From Takakia lepidozioides (lineage: Eukaryota; Streptophyta; Takakiopsida; Takakiales; Takakiaceae): a stretch of 64,000 nt of DNA. The position numbers and the translations under genes were made by a program. This document shows, in pieces, positions 44,740 through 58,045 of the stretch. The notes beneath the pieces are model-generated. The model had not been told where the DNA came from. It saw nothing but the letters and a program-made list of their open reading frames with translations, and did not search any database. The stretch spans positions 26,038,001-26,102,000 of the forward strand of contig CM060733.1 in NCBI GenBank assembly GCA_030704615.1, given 5' to 3'. Position 1 is the first letter of the stretch. Each line of letters begins with the position of its first letter.

Positions 44740-45582
44740 CACTACAACAGATCGTGGTATATATGACTGTATATATGACTATTCTGTAGTCATAAACGGT
44801 ACATATGACTTCTATGTCTGTAAGTCGTGCAAACCAAGTCAATACAATGAGTACAGGATGGTACGGTCCGGATGACTACAGTCATATGAACCAAGTGATA
44901 TCTCTCACTGCAGTCATATATACCATACTGCAGCCGCCGCTGCCGCGCAACGTGGCGAGGCGCAATTGATTTAAAAAATTAAATTAAATTAAAACAACTA
45001 AAAAAAGAAAAACATATGTCAAACGCCGTGTCGCACCGCATTGTGCCACGTGGCATAATGCATTTTATAATAATGAAAAAACCACGTGGCAGTCCATATA
45101 GGGTACCACGTACTATCCCTAGCTCGCCTACTAACTCTAGGACCATCTTATCTATTTGATTGTACTTAGAGGAGTTTGAACCTGCAACCTCTTTACTATA
45201 AAAGTTATAGTTCACTACCTGTTAACCAATACACCCATTAGTCATTCATATGATTATATGGTGTTTTAATTGTATTATATACATCAAATTACAAAATCCC
45301 CAGTAGTCATCATGACTATGTAACCTCATCCATGTACAGTCATGGAAATGACTATGAATGGTGAGCTAAATCTGGTCAATTGCCGTTGACCAGCCTTCCG
45401 CCCATTCCAGAGCCATGTAGTCATACAGACGACTATTTAGATAGTCGTTCATATGACTACAGTCGTATGAACGAATGCGGGAGGTCAATTTCATATAAAA
45501 ACATGGTGCTGTCATGGTCAAAGTCATGAAAACCATGACTACCACGGTTTGGCAATCATAACTACCGCGATCTGTTGTAGTG
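44740..45582. mobile_element. Complete non-autonomous CACTA element with 3-bp target duplication
   Basis: The left end CACTACAACAGATCGTGGT (44,740-44,758) is mirrored by ACCGCGATCTGTTGTAGTG ending at 45,582, with one mismatch. The flanks are ATA (44,737-44,739) and ATA (45,583-45,585), the 3-bp duplication expected for CACTA. Subterminal zones carry many copies of ATATGACT/AGTCATAT and CAGTCGTATG in both orientations, like TNPA-type binding repeats. The length is 843 bp with no transposase ORF. Confidence 0.93.
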
Positions 45583-46389
45583 ATAACAGTCCCAAATTCT
45601 GGCAGGGGTTATTTCTGAAGGTCGAAGAAAAAAAAAACAATAGAGCGGCCAATGGAAGGGAGGCTATGCTGCTGGAATGGCTGATTTGTGAGGCCTACAA
45701 TTGTCTCCGTGGTTATGGATTGTGCCTCTTTGATACTGCTATTTCTGCTGTTTTAGTGTTAATATCCCCCGGTTTTGGAGTTTGTGTTTTTTGTGGAAGT
45801 GTGGTGCCCTTGGCTGTTGTGGGCTTTGTGCGCATTTTGTTTGTTGTTATCAGTTCTCCACTACACCCTCTCTTTTCGGGCTCTACGAAATCTGTCAACT
45901 AAAGGTCTCTTTGCTGCTCGCGCAAGTTGTGGCCCTTCTTTGATTTCAAGCTTGTGGTTTTTATCGATACTTCCCGCCTTCATCTGTTTTGTCTCTTGTA
46001 GGAACTATCCCATTGGCTTCTTTGTTCCCTTCTTCTCCACCTTTCTCTCTGCCATCTTCATCACCTTTCTCCCTGATTTTGTTTTTTTAATGAGATGCTT
46101 TCTGTGTTTATTGCAATTCGGTCATTTCCGTGCCTGCCTCATGGCTTTCAAATGAGACTCTTCCAAGATGGGAAAATGGGGTGGCTTTGTCAAATGTTCC
46201 AAAGGCAGGGCAGAGTGGGGGGGGGGGAGTCTCGAGGCCAAAGAGACGTGCTTGTTTTTGATATTCCAGCTTCTTTGCTTCCCTCTTTACTTGGGCACGG
46301 TCCTAGTCTTGCTGCATCTGACGCTCCCATTGTTGACGCGGAAGAACTCTTATGGAGTCTGTCTGGTGCTGACGAGTCTTAGCCCATAG

Positions 46390-47936
46390 TCAAGCTGGAT
46401 GACGAGTGTTTCAAGGCAAACACAGCCCTCATGGAAAAGAAAAGAATCCTCATTCACTTCCCTGGCCACCCAAGAGACAGGCTCTAGATAAGGTCGTGGA
46501 TTACTCAATATCTTGGCAAAGAGGGGACGACCTCCAGTAACAATTTTGTCATTTGTTTGGAAGAGGATTCTTTTTAGTTCTATTCTCTTCCCCCGACACA
46601 GCGGCCAAGGCCCTTAAGTTAAACACACAACATTCTCATTGCCGTGTGTACATCTTCCCTTGGTCTTCCAGCTGGGGGCCATAAGGGTGGTGTTTCGCAT
46701 AAACCCCACATTATTATCCAAAATGGACCTTATTTGGTATGAAAATAAGCCCCTGATAGACCTATAATTTGACCCAAGAGAATAGAGATGCATCTCAAGA
46801 AGAAATAGCCTTTCTAAAGTTGCCTACTCGGCTAAGCTCGGATATTCACTTCTCCATCCTTCTCGCCCCATAGCTCAAAAATGGGAAAAGAAATGAACTG
46901 GTATAATCTCTGCTGGTACTGACTGGTTGGCGGTTTGGACAGATGTCTGACAGAGCAATCGTTCGAGAAAGCTCTCAGGTTTTCTTTGGTGACTAGCTCA
47001 TAGGATTCTCCCCAGCTTACATCTCCGACCCCCATCTCAACTGCATATTATGTTCTTTTAAATGACCTTGTCAAAACAATGGAACATGGACTCTTCCATT
47101 GCCACATTGTAGAGACTACATGGTCAAAGATCTGTGCCTTCTATGCTCCTCTGAAAATTGCTGATGTGGGTTCTATCTCCATTCATCTGCTCAACCTGCA
47201 GAGAGGGAGGATATGACATAAGTGCCAAGTCTAGTCCTCACTTTGTTCACTTACCCTTTGGCATATATGGAAAAAACGATGTGCCGATTGGTAATGATGG
47301 TGACTTCCCATGTGTGTAGGCTATGCTTAGGAAGATTTTTTTTTTCTGTCGTTGGGTTGAGGGGAAGAAAGCCTAGGGCTATATGTTTGCAGCTGTTTGC
47401 AGATGTTTTGAAGAGAAACGGACCCAGTTACTTCAAGAATTCGATTGAATGTGGGGATGACGCGACATCATTTGTACCAGAAGCGGAAAATAATGCACTT
47501 TCCATCATGCCGTCCCCGATCAATGGTGGCATGTCTAGCCCCTAGCCCTCGCCACTGGATTTTGAAGAAGACATCAATTTGGAAGCATAAGAAAAACAAG
47601 AACTCGAAGATCAAGGCTCATCTAAATTTTGAGGCCATTCGCTCTAAGAGTTAGTCCCTCTATAGTTTTGCCTTTGTGTCAGGTTTTATAGGTGGCAGAC
47701 TACTCGTCCTAGATTTATGTCCTGGTTATCGTTTCTGTAGCCTGGTCCTTAGTAGTTGATATTTCGGTGAACCATGGCTAGGTTTCTTTGCTTCCCATTG
47801 GGCCGTGGGAGGTTTTGGGAGGTTTCCCACGATTGTAATGCCATATGCCTCTTTACGAGGTTAATTTTTTTCGTCCTTTAATTCGACTAAAAAGGCTCGG
47901 CTCCCTTTTTATTGATAATAGATAAATAAATAAATA
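46390..47936 (+). mobile_element. LINE remnant with gag-like piece, zf-RVT scrap and 3' tail
   Basis: Near 46,560-46,680 one frame reads LFSSPDTAAKALKLNTQ and HCRVYIFPWSSSWG, like ORF1 of plant LINEs. Near 47,060-47,160 another reads TMEHGLFHCHIVETTWSKI, and at ~47,250 a third reads LWHIWKKRCADW; both are typical of the zf-RVT end of plant LINE ORF2. A TTCGACTAAAAAGGCTCGG block and (AATA)n tail end at ~47,936. The endonuclease and most of the RT are missing. Confidence 0.55.
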
Positions 47937-47939
47937 ATG

Positions 47940-50268
47940 GTACCTATTGGCAATTATCTTACATGGCAGATAACTTTGAATGTGAGTAGCTCCTTCTATT
48001 GAGGAGATTGGTTCTTTTCACTGTCTATCAGTCGTGTGCCTCATGGTGGCTTGGGGGTTTAATCTTTTCTCCCTAATAATTCCAAATAAAGTTTCCGAGA
48101 GCCTTTCATCCCGGTTAAAAAAATAAAAAAAAATAAAAAAAACTCTTGAGTAGCTAAATTAGAGTGTTTTATAATCAAGCTAAAAATATCAAATAAGCGT
48201 AAATTGTGGCGTCACTTCATGCGGAAGACTACTACATCCTCCTTCTAATGGCCATAACTGGGCCGCTGCCCCCAAAAGACTTGAAAATCCAATGACACCA
48301 TAAGTTATGCTTGCTTCTGTAAGAGTCTTCCTTTGATTGGTTAATCCAGCGCCAAGAAATATTACATATAATTTTACGTTATATATATATAATAAATAGT
48401 AACTAAAAGCATCCAACAAATGGTCCGATGTAGGCTGCCTTGCCTCCAAAGCCACACATGTGTAAGTATATTAGATTGGGCCAACATTTACTCCAATACA
48501 TATAATATCATATTTTTATTACTCGATTTGTTTTTTTTTAAATGAACAGGGGACAAAGGCCATGAAAACTTTATTTGAAGGGGCACTACTCGATTTATTA
48601 CTATCCATTTTTGTATAGTGTGAATCACTTCTTAGTATTGCATAATAGTCAATATGTAGAGCAGTTTCATTCGGCGCTGATTCTAGAGTGGTCCAGGAAT
48701 TAGCGTGGTCCATGAGTTAAAAGAGGGGGCCAATGTATTAAGGCCACTTGTATTATTTAATGAAATGAAGGGTCCAAAAATTAAGGATTGACTTTCTAGC
48801 GTGGGCTTTCTAGATAGTTCTAGTTCTAGTTGATTTTCCAGTTTCTAGATAGTTCGACTAATATGTCGGTCCGGTGAGAAGCAACTAACTAGTTGCTTGT
48901 AACTTGTGTCTTCAACATGCTGGCACAGGCACTAGTAGCGTGTCTCACCAGTGGTTTAAGAGCCAGAGCCAGCGTGAGTAGTTGTTTGCTATGTTGGGGG
49001 TCGGGCTAGGTATGGCAGGTAGGATCAAAGTGGCTGCAAGAGGGAAAGACAAGGTGGCGGAGGGTGCAGAGAAGTTCATAGAGGCAAGTGTTACTATCGG
49101 TGTGGGTGGAGCAGATATCGACGTCACATCAGGTCACCTTTATTCCACTTGTTCACAGACTACCATGCATTTTAGTGACTGGTGGCTTCCTGTATAGCAA
49201 CCTCCAGTAGGTTGACTCTCAGTTCTCATTTCTGCAACTCTTGCGTTACCCACTTTTCAAACTTTCTATACTTTACTAATAAAGTTTGACACTCGACCAT
49301 CCTCAATATGTAGAGCAGGTAGTCAAAGAAGAGAGGTGGTGGCTTTTTAGGTCTCTTGCTTGGCAGACCTTTTTGCAGGGCATTTGTTTTACAGGCATCC
49401 CTGGTCAGAATTGAGCACCTACTCTATTGCGCAATGGAATATGGGCCGGGGAGATGGCATTCTGCCCGGTCGCCTAAAAAACGCATCGTGCCCGGAAAGT
49501 CATCTGCCGGCGTTTACCCTGATGTGTGAAAAATACAGATAAACACTAGTATATTAACCCTAATCGACCAGATTATGGTTGTTGGTTAGCCTCTTTCGCT
49601 ATTGTTACTGCTGATCCCAAAAATACTACAAAATCAATCTCCAACACAAGAAGATCTGGTGGCGGAGTCCAGTCCTCCGGCTCGGCACGTACAGGTTCGC
49701 CTTGCTCCGCAGCCATGGCCAAGGCCCATCAGGTTTGGCCCGAGCCTGATATGGCCATGCACTTATTGCATGCATCAGGAAGTGGGTCTTCTTGCCTGCA
49801 TGTGTGGACAAATCCTGATTTGACGACCGACATCCACAGCATTGAGCTCCGAAATTTTATTAAAATGTTCTACAACCAAAGCCTTCAGAGCTTGCAAAAC
49901 GAATAAAATGGTTGAGGCCAAGTATACTTCTTGATCATAGTACTGGGGACAGGCCACTTGAGACTAGCTAGCTTAAATTCATTAGCTGCAGTAGACTAAA
50001 GTGTCAATTACATATATGATCCATTGGCGGTGCTCTCACCAAGATGATGAGGACTCTTGACATGAGTGACCTCTGAGTGACGGGATTACAACCACCCTTC
50101 CATCATCAGAGACGTATCGTCTTTCTCCCACATCCTGCCCAACCACCTCTGCTGACAATTCAACAGGTTGTGAAACCAGCTCACTAGCAAATTAAAAACA
50201 AACAATAATCTTAGCAAGTGCATCTTATCTTCATAAACATGACTGATACTGAGAGCCCCCCATATGTG
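47940..50268. other. No recognisable gene; one LINE-type tail
   Basis: Short ORFs only. At 48,530-48,575, on the minus strand, GGCCTTTGTCCCC is followed by an A-rich tail, like the other LINE-type tails in the window. Poly-A-rich stretches also lie at 48,118-48,140. Confidence 0.4.
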
Positions 50269-50270
50269 CA

Positions 50271-50865
50271 GGTATTTCACACAGAGTCTTGATTCTTTTT
50301 TGTTTCAAAGGTAAGAAAGTTGTTTGTGTTGTGCATGACGATGGTGTGACGGTCTTTTTTTGCACGACTCCAAGTGGTTGGCCATACCAGGACTCTCATT
50401 GCACGCACCTGACAAATGAGTATACCGAATACATCTTTTGAAACCACTTTGAAGGGTTCACAACTGACCTCGCTGAAAGTTTCCATAGCAATCGCGGAAA
50501 CTGCTTTCTCATAAACAAACTATGAACTCAAAATTGAGCGGGTTTTACGAAATGCTAGAATTAAAAACCTGAGAGCTGACATATCTGGTATTTCACAGAA
50601 TCTGATTCTATTTTGTTTCTAAGATAAGAAAGTTGTTCGTATTGTGCATGACGATGGTGTGACGGGGTTTTTTACACGACTCCAAGTGGTTGGCCATACC
50701 GGGACTCTCATTGCCACACCTGACAACTGAGTATACCGAATACATCTATTGAAGCCACTTCGCTGAAAGTTTCCAAAGCAATCACTGGAAAAACCCATTC
50801 CATAAACAAATCATGAACTCAAAATTCAATGGTCTTTTACAAAGTAATGCTCTAATAGAAACTTG
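50271..50865 (+). repeat. 313-bp tandem duplication, diverged
   Basis: The phrase GTGCATGACGATGGTGTGAC occurs at 50,331 and 50,644. Shared context runs from GGTATTTCAC to ATGAACTCAAAATT in both copies, with small deletions in the second. No coding function was recognised. Confidence 0.9.
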
Positions 50866-50869
50866 AGAG

Positions 50870-53800
50870 AAAATCATCAGATTGGCCTTGCTAGAGCTTC
50901 TCCTACTTGCCACTCCATCATTTGGGACCCACTTCAAGTCTATAATATCTGGAGCCCCCATTCCACGCGGCGATTATCTAGTTGGTAACTTCACCAACCC
51001 CCAACTTCCCCTTGGTATAGTTTTTTTTTTTTTTTTTTTTTTTTTTTGGCTCTCCTCCCAACCATAGAAGCCTTATGATCAAGAACGAGATGATCGGCTT
51101 CTCCCCCGAGCTCAGAGTTTATACAGTGCAAGAGGTTCACCTCTTGAGATCTCAAACACACCTGTTTAGATCTATCTGTTCAAATCTAGAACCAAGGGTC
51201 TTAACTGTTCAGACCTCCTAGATGCTACTAACTAATAGTAACACCTAATCTGAGTATAGACTAACTACTTCTTCTACACTTGGGCCCTACCTTCCAGTAA
51301 CTTCAAGGAATGAACCTCTTAGCGACCACCCCAGAATTCACGAATTTGCTTTGGAGGCTTATTTCCACTATGTAGGTGGGCTTCTGCCTTTGCATCCCTC
51401 CTTTTGCATATAACATTGTATACCCGCAAGTCTGATCTGAAACTTAAGTAAGCTACAGCCAATATCCTTCCATTAATTGAAGCACATAGTATCCATAGAC
51501 ATGGTACCACAGAGGGAGAGAGCTCACGGGAGTATTGGGGCGAACATCCTTAGCTTTGAAGCTTTCAATCCTCAAGTCCAAAAGCTTGAGAATTACTTGG
51601 GTTCTATGAGGGTTGGGATCCTCGTCATCCAACTTTTCCAATCATACCTATTGTCAGCCATGCACAACCCATTCATCCATTCATATGTGTCAAACAAATT
51701 GCTTCGTTGAAGAAGTTGAAGTGCTCAAATTTTGGCGTACATGTTTTGTGTTAATTTTTGTATTCTGTCAATCTGATAAACTTTGCGGAAACTTTGTGGG
51801 TTATTTTATTTTATTTTTATATTTGGGTGAAATATTGAATCATTAGAGATCGCATGAAATCTATGAAAAAAGTAAGCAAGATTGTGATAAAATGTATCGA
51901 TTATGGAGTATGCATTGTAGTGCTTAATGTTGATGGCATATAGGGAAACATTTCCTCTATATAAGTAAAATGGTTGTCCCCTAAGTTCCAATAATGAATA
52001 TTCTATGGAGTAGCTCATTCTTTTTCTTGTGGTTTAAGTTTATATTTCAATTAAAATTTGGAACATGTGATAATATCATCAACACATAAATATAGTCACT
52101 CCATGAGTCTCAAACATAGTTAATTTAAAAAATAGAACCCAAATTAGAGCAATTGATAAGAAGATACGCCCATCTGAGTACCTAAACATCTGAAAACTTG
52201 AACAACTATTACAGATCTGCTGGGGCCAGACCACAACCCCCTTAAAAACATTAGAGTCTCGAGGCCACTATAAGTCTATCACGCTATCATAGTTGTTAGA
52301 AGTGTTCCAAGCTATAGCACACTAAAAACATATACTGTAGGGATTGCCACATGTGCTATGACTAGGCCAAATGACAAATCAAACATGTAATATGACAAGT
52401 GTGCATGGAGGTTAGTCAACATCGGAATAGGATCAATATTTTTTCGGGATGAGATTCGTGATGTGGATGGAACCTCAAAGTGGATGGACGAAATAGCTTC
52501 GCACACTTGGTAACTTAGTGTAGTGCAGGTCAGTCTCCCATTGGCAATCAGGATTCTTGCTTCACACACTATGGTGACTCGCTAGCGCAGGTCACTGTTG
52601 CATGAGATGACCCATAACAGCAAGATTAGTAGGTTTTAAGTAAGTTTTAACTTATGAGGTATCTTGTCCCGAAAGATTCTTTAAAAGATATCTTATGTCG
52701 CAAGATACCCCTTGTCATTGTTTGTAGTACTAGCACGTCGGAGTCAGACTGAGACTAAGTAGGGAACGTCCCGTCCGAGCCAAAATTCACAGCCAGCCAG
52801 CCCCCTTCGAATTATGGTCAGTTTAGAGAAACTGCCCGAAAAGTGGAATACGCGAGCATCCTGCGACCTACTCGAACGTTCGGCTCGTCCCAGACTGTCG
52901 GCCGGAAGAGACGAACAGGCAGGATCCTCAAATCCGGGAAAACTCTCGGGTTGATATAATCCGGTTCTATGGATGAGCTGGTTTTTTCATCCGTGAGGCA
53001 GCATCCGTTCACATCAATTCACTTTTCATCCCCTTGTGAGAGTCGACTTGCCGCTGACAGTCAGTAGTGAGAGGGTAGCGCAGCACACCCGCCATTATGG
53101 CGGGTGAGGGGGCGGTGAGCCCGGAGGTGGAGTAAAAGTGCTGTGACAGCACGGCGAACTGAGAGACTGAGCAGGTTTGAAGGACGTGCATTGGAGGCTT
53201 TCTCGGCATCTCAACAGGCATGGCGTCAGCCTGGCGCTTGCTCTAGAAGCTTCAGCAGGACGCATACGGAACTTGGAAGCTCAATGGTTCGCCCCACTGT
53301 AGCTTCCAAGCAAGACTCACAGTCGACATTGCAGATTGCGTTGCAAGAATCCCTCTACCGGGACTCCTTTTGTACCAAGTTAGCTGGCTAGCTATTAGAT
53401 GCCCACCGCAGTATCCGATCAGTTTCAAACTAAAAAGTAGATCACGATTCAAGGAGGAAAGTTTTGTTTCATGTGGCAGTGAATACACAGTAGTGATGGA
53501 TCTACGAACTTAATGGGGAGCTTATCAGTGTTCTTACAAGTAAATGGAGTTTGGCATTCCGCGTGCGCCATAGCTCTCATTACTATTCTACTCCTCATGG
53601 AAGAGCACCTTGAGGCTTGCAAGAAGACAGCCCATGTGTTGGAGAACGGGTTATCTAGATTGGTGTATCCATCTACCTACTCTCGTGAGTAATGGATTCG
53701 ACTACAGCCTACCCTGGAATTATTTTGTGCCCGAGTAGCTTTCAGCTAACAATTAAGAAGGGTTAACATGCTAACGGATGTGCATTTACGTACGTATCTC

Positions 53801-54700
53801 TCGCCTCGTAGCTTTTGGGCTGTTGGGCTCACATCTTCTGATCTAATGAGCCTTACGGGTCATCCACAAGGTAAATTTAGCTTGCTGATAAATTTGAGTT
53901 AAGGCCTCAGGCTTTGTATAGAAATTAACAAGTTAGACTGAATTTTCTTTGGATTGTGAAGATCGAATGTGGGCCCAGTGTCTGATGGCAGTGTTGTGAG
54001 AGCCCGGCCTCAACACCTGTCCTGGACTTGCACACAGGGTCCACACGCGTGTACATTCCATTTCTGACTTGAGCAACGTTCAAACGTTCAAACCCCCCCA
54101 CCTGATGTGAGAGGAATCGACATGAATATAGGGACCACTGCACGTGGATTCTCTTGTGGAAGAGGCGTGCGCGCGTGCATTTTAGTACATAGTACGACGC
54201 TGCAGCCAAAATTTCTCCTTACAAAATTTACTCCTTGGTTCGTCTGCGCGACCCCGTTGCGGCTGGCTTGCAAGGCGTCTGCAATCTGCACCCTGCAGTG
54301 CCTGGAAGCGCAGCAGCTACTCCTAATAAGAAAAGAAAAGTGCGGCTGTCTTTTTGTTGCTTTGCCTGCGGTATTTTACTGCAAGGGTTTCTCGAGAGTC
54401 GAGGTTTGACCGACTCATACTATAGGTACCTATATTTTTCTCCATCATGGCCAGTATGCTGAACCTCCGCACAAAACGTTCAATCCAACATGAAGCCTGG
54501 CACAAAAATGAAGACTGCAACTGCCTGCAGGTATTGTGCATGAAGCTCGCGGGTAGCAACAAGACGCACTGTTCAGCAATCTTGTAGAAACTGGTGGGAC
54601 CCTGGTTGCGCTTGAGGAGGGAGCAGGGGCAGCAGCAGGGAGGCTTGCGAAGATTCCGTGGATACATCTCTGCACCAGGCAGCTGCCTGCGCACGCCTCT
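50870..54700. other. No recognisable gene; includes a poly-T run
   Basis: A run of 27 T at 51,021-51,047 may mark a reverse-oriented retroposon tail. An 82-codon open frame at 53,143-53,391 (+) has no recognisable motif. The rest shows nothing. Confidence 0.4.
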
Positions 54701-54721
54701 TCCACAAGTCTCGCAACCTTG

Positions 54722-54745
54722 GGCCGCGGTTATTTAACCAGCGGG
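54722..54745 (+). promoter_or_regulatory. Possible TATA region of CYP710A gene
   Basis: GGTTATTTAACC lies about 290 bp before the ATG. Purine-rich leader-like sequence follows. The assignment is by position and composition only. Confidence 0.3.
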
Positions 54746-54960
54746 ACAGTCCAATTGAACTGTATTCAGAGAGAACTCGAGAGGCGGGAGATAGGAGAGG
54801 TGAAGCCTTCTGCGCCGGGGCTCTTATCCATTTTTGAATCTCGAACCAGCTGCAAGACTTCAGCGGCAGTCGGCTGTGTCAGTACCTTCAGCAAGGCACA
54901 GAGGGAAAGACCTGAGCGGCAAACTTACTGCTGAGAAATCCTTCGACAGAGTCACGGCAC

Positions 54961-55014
54961 ATGATAGAAGAAAGCACAGAAAGCGAAAAATCAGCAGGTG
55001 GGCGTAAGAACTAA
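54961..55014 (+). promoter_or_regulatory. 17-codon upstream ORF before CYP710A
   Basis: An ATG at 54,961 opens a frame that closes with TAA at 55,012-55,014, six bases before the main ATG. It would be in the leader if transcription starts near the TATA-like site, and could lower or regulate translation of the P450. Confidence 0.5.
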
Positions 55015-55020
55015 GAAGAG

Positions 55021-56936
55021 ATGGAGGTTAGAACCACTCAATACCACAAGGCGGTGGTGCAATGGATGGCGGGGTCGGACTGGCGGGTGGCACTTGGGTT
55101 GATGTTGGCACTATACGCAATTTACGAACAGCTAACATTTATGAAGAAAAAGAAGCAGTTGCCAGGTCCACCGCTGGTGGTGCCTTTCATCGGGAACGTA
55201 ATGGGAATGGTGTCCAACCCCACTCGCTTCTGGGAAGACCAGGCGCTTGCGGCCAAGAAGGTCATTTTCTTTTCGCTCTTCTCCCCCACTCTCCTGGTTT
55301 CTCATTTTTCTAAGTTCAATATTTAGAATGAGAAGCTTCTTGCAGTGAGATGTGACCCTACCCTACTGATGATATGGATGCTTGTTTTCGGTGATTCAAG
55401 ACAGAAGATTGATACAAAGGGGTCGTTTTCACCTAGCCCAGTCCCAGTCTATGCTGAATATGGTTTGCAGTGAGGTAATAGGGATGCTTGTTTTCGGTGA
55501 TTCAAGGAGATCCATACAAAGGGACCGTTTTCCACCTAGCCCAGTCCGAGTCTATGCTGAATATGGTTTAGCAGCGGTAATCAGTGCTTTCCGATGCCCT
55601 GGAGGCAAGTGTTGGAGGGATGCTGACGTGTGGAAACTTGCTGCAGGTGGGACTGTCATGGAATGCGCTACTGGGAAATTTTGTTCTCTTTGTAAGGGAC
55701 TCGGAGATGTCTCAGAAGATATTTGCTAACGTGCGACCTGACAGCTTCCACTTAGTGGGCCACCCACTGGGCAAGAAGCTATTTGGAAAGAACAACCTTA
55801 TTTTCATGTTCGGTGAGGAACACAAAGATTTGCGACGACGTCTGGCCCCACTTTTTACACACAAGGCTTTGGGGTTGTATGTGAGTATACAGGAAAAGAT
55901 GATTAGGGAGCATATTGAGAGATGGGTTGCTCTTGCCAAAGCAACAGATGCGCCCCTGCAGATGAGGTTACTGTGCAGAGACATGAATTTGGAAACGTCA
56001 CAGAATGTATTTGTGGGGCCATATCTTACCCCCAAGATGCGGCAGCAATTTACTCGCGATTACTATCTATTCAACGTGGGATTGATGAGCCTGCCCATTT
56101 ATTTTCCTGGTTTTTCTTTTTACAAAGCTTCGCGTGCTGTGCCGCGCCTGGTGAACACCCTTGCAATCTGTGCGCATGCTAGCAAGTTGCGAATGGCAGA
56201 GGGGCAGGAACCCGCGTGTCTGATGGACTTTTGGATGCTGGAAACCCTCAAGGAGATAAGGGAGGCAGAGTTGGCAGGGGCCCCGTTACCACCCCATAGT
56301 TCTGACAAGGAGATTGGGTCACAAATATTTGACTTTCTCTTTGCCGCCCAGGATGCATCAACGTCTTCACTTACGTGGGCAACGACGCTGTTGGAGTCCC
56401 AACCGGAGATACTGGAACGAGTGCGCCAGGAGCAGGCCCGCCTGCGCCCTGACCGAGGGACACCCTTCACACCTGACCAGCTGCGGGAGATGAAGTTCAC
56501 AGAGATGGTAGTGAAGGAGGTGCTGCGATACCGGCCACCAGCTACACTAGTGCCGCACATTGCCAACAGTGACATCCCTTTGACAGACACCTATACTGTA
56601 CCCAAGGGCACCATTGTATTCCCTTCTGTATTTGAGTCATCCTTTCAAGGTTTCACCAACCCGTATGAATTTGATCCTGATCGATTTTCGTCAGATCGTC
56701 AGGAAGATCAGGTATACAAGCGAAATTGGCTGCTCTTTGGTGCTGGTCCCCACCAGTGTCTTGGACAGCGATATGCTGTGAATCAACTCATCCTCTTCAC
56801 CGCCCTCTTCTCCACCAATGTGAATTGGACCAGAGTCCGCACTCCAAATTGTGATGACATTATCTACACACCCACCATAGCCCCCAGGGATTCTGGCTTG
56901 GTTCATCTTTCTGCACGCCCAGAATCCGCCCAGTAG
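55021..56936 (+). CDS. CYP710A: Cytochrome P450, CYP710A family (sterol C22-desaturase)
   Basis: Exons 55,021-55,260 and 55,647-56,936 join in phase 0 (donor AAG/GTCATT, acceptor CTGCAG/GTG) to give 509 residues, the family length. There is an N-terminal membrane anchor (about residues 20-38), then a basic stretch and the PGPP hinge. VGLSWNALLGNFVLFVRD, FANVRPDSFHLVGHP and MFGEEHKDLRRRLAPLFT are characteristic of CYP710. The I-helix is AAQDASTSS (from 313), ExxR is E371-R374 and the haem loop is FGAGPHQCLGQRYA with Cys451. CYP710A proteins introduce the C22 double bond into sterols (for example sitosterol to stigmasterol) at the ER. The gene looks intact. Confidence 0.93.
55376..55575 (+). 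repeat. ~104-bp tandem duplication in CYP710A intron
   Basis: GGATGCTTGTTTTCGGTGAT occurs at 55,376 and 55,482. Both copies run on through CACCTAGCCCAGTCC to ATGCTGAATATGGTTT. Confidence 0.92.
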
Positions 56937-56939
56937 ATT

Positions 56940-57646
56940 GGCTATGTTGTCATCCTATCCACCATTCTGGATAGGAAAAGAAGACCAGCCTAGATATCTG
57001 TGCTAGCTACCCTAGTCTGGGATGCCTTTGTGCATTAAGTCTTCAGTTTCAGATGCTAGATATTCGTTTGGTACTACGAAGGGGTAAGGCTGAAATTTTG
57101 GAGCTTGCCATTGCTAATGTGGTCTTGTAAGAAGGGAGGAACAATGGGAAGCTTTCAGGATCATTCTTTGTTGAAGTTGGTGATCAGACGTCCAGTGTAC
57201 ATGCCAACCTATAGTCTTCATGGAGACTCCCCACACTATGTCTCAGCTTGTTGTTGCTGCTGTCAGCAAACTTGCTGTTGGCTTTCAGATACACAATTGA
57301 TTTGCCCCCATCTGGGCTCCTGTAGACTACTCAATTTTGCAACAAGACTATAATCCAGTTATACGTCAGCATGGTACTGTTGATTCTCCAGCTTCATCTC
57401 TTGGTTCATTACCGTAGCAGGTGTGCAATTCACATTTAAAGAAACCAACACCGGCAGAGATGTGGCCAACATTCGCCCAAATTCATGTAGTAATAAAATC
57501 ATCAGCTGAATGCCAGCTGTTGCAGGATTCATGAATATTCCTACACTGGGCAATGCCACTTGGAGCCACCTACGTGGCATGGCAGATTGAAACTCCCGCC
57601 TGAACTTTTGTAAAATTGCTTCAATCGCCCAAGACAGAAAAGGTCC
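56940..57646. other. 3' flank of CYP710A; no other gene
   Basis: Probable 3' UTR and intergenic sequence; short ORFs only. Confidence 0.4.
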
Positions 57647-57649
57647 TTA

Positions 57650-58042
57650 GAGCATCACCACCCTTGAGCCCGAAAAACTCCCAGTAACAGCAAATAGTGT
57701 CATCGATTCAGTGCTTGCGGGGTTCTGTGGCGCGGCAGCCCGACTCGCGCACACCCTTGTCCCTGAAACGCCCACGCTATCCCCGCGCACCTAGCTTCCC
57801 ATTGGCCGAAAGGGGGCGAAATCTCCGCCAAGATGCTGACATGCACGCGTTTGGTACTTCGACTTGGATTATGGGACATATTCTGTGCGCAGAATATAGC
57901 GCTCGGGTTCAGTGCACGGAACGATATTCAGTGCGAGCTTTTCATGGGATATAGGGTTTAGTACATGGGTGGGGGACGTTTCCACCCACCATACCCTCAT
58001 GTTCCGTGGGCGTGCTGGATTCAGTGTAGGGTGGGGATGCTC
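57650..58042. mobile_element. PIF/Harbinger-type MITE with TTA duplication (copy A)
   Basis: GAGCATCACCACCCT at the left end mirrors AGGGTGGGGATGCTC at the right end. TTA flanks both sides (57,647-57,649 and 58,043-58,045). The GC-rich interior has no transposase. Confidence 0.8.
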
Positions 58043-58045
58043 TTA

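Noticed and set aside
55261-55646. Extra coding in the CYP710A intron (open frame 55,382-55,729)
   Set aside because: It covers the tandem duplication, has no P450 similarity, and the exon junctions on either side are in phase without it.
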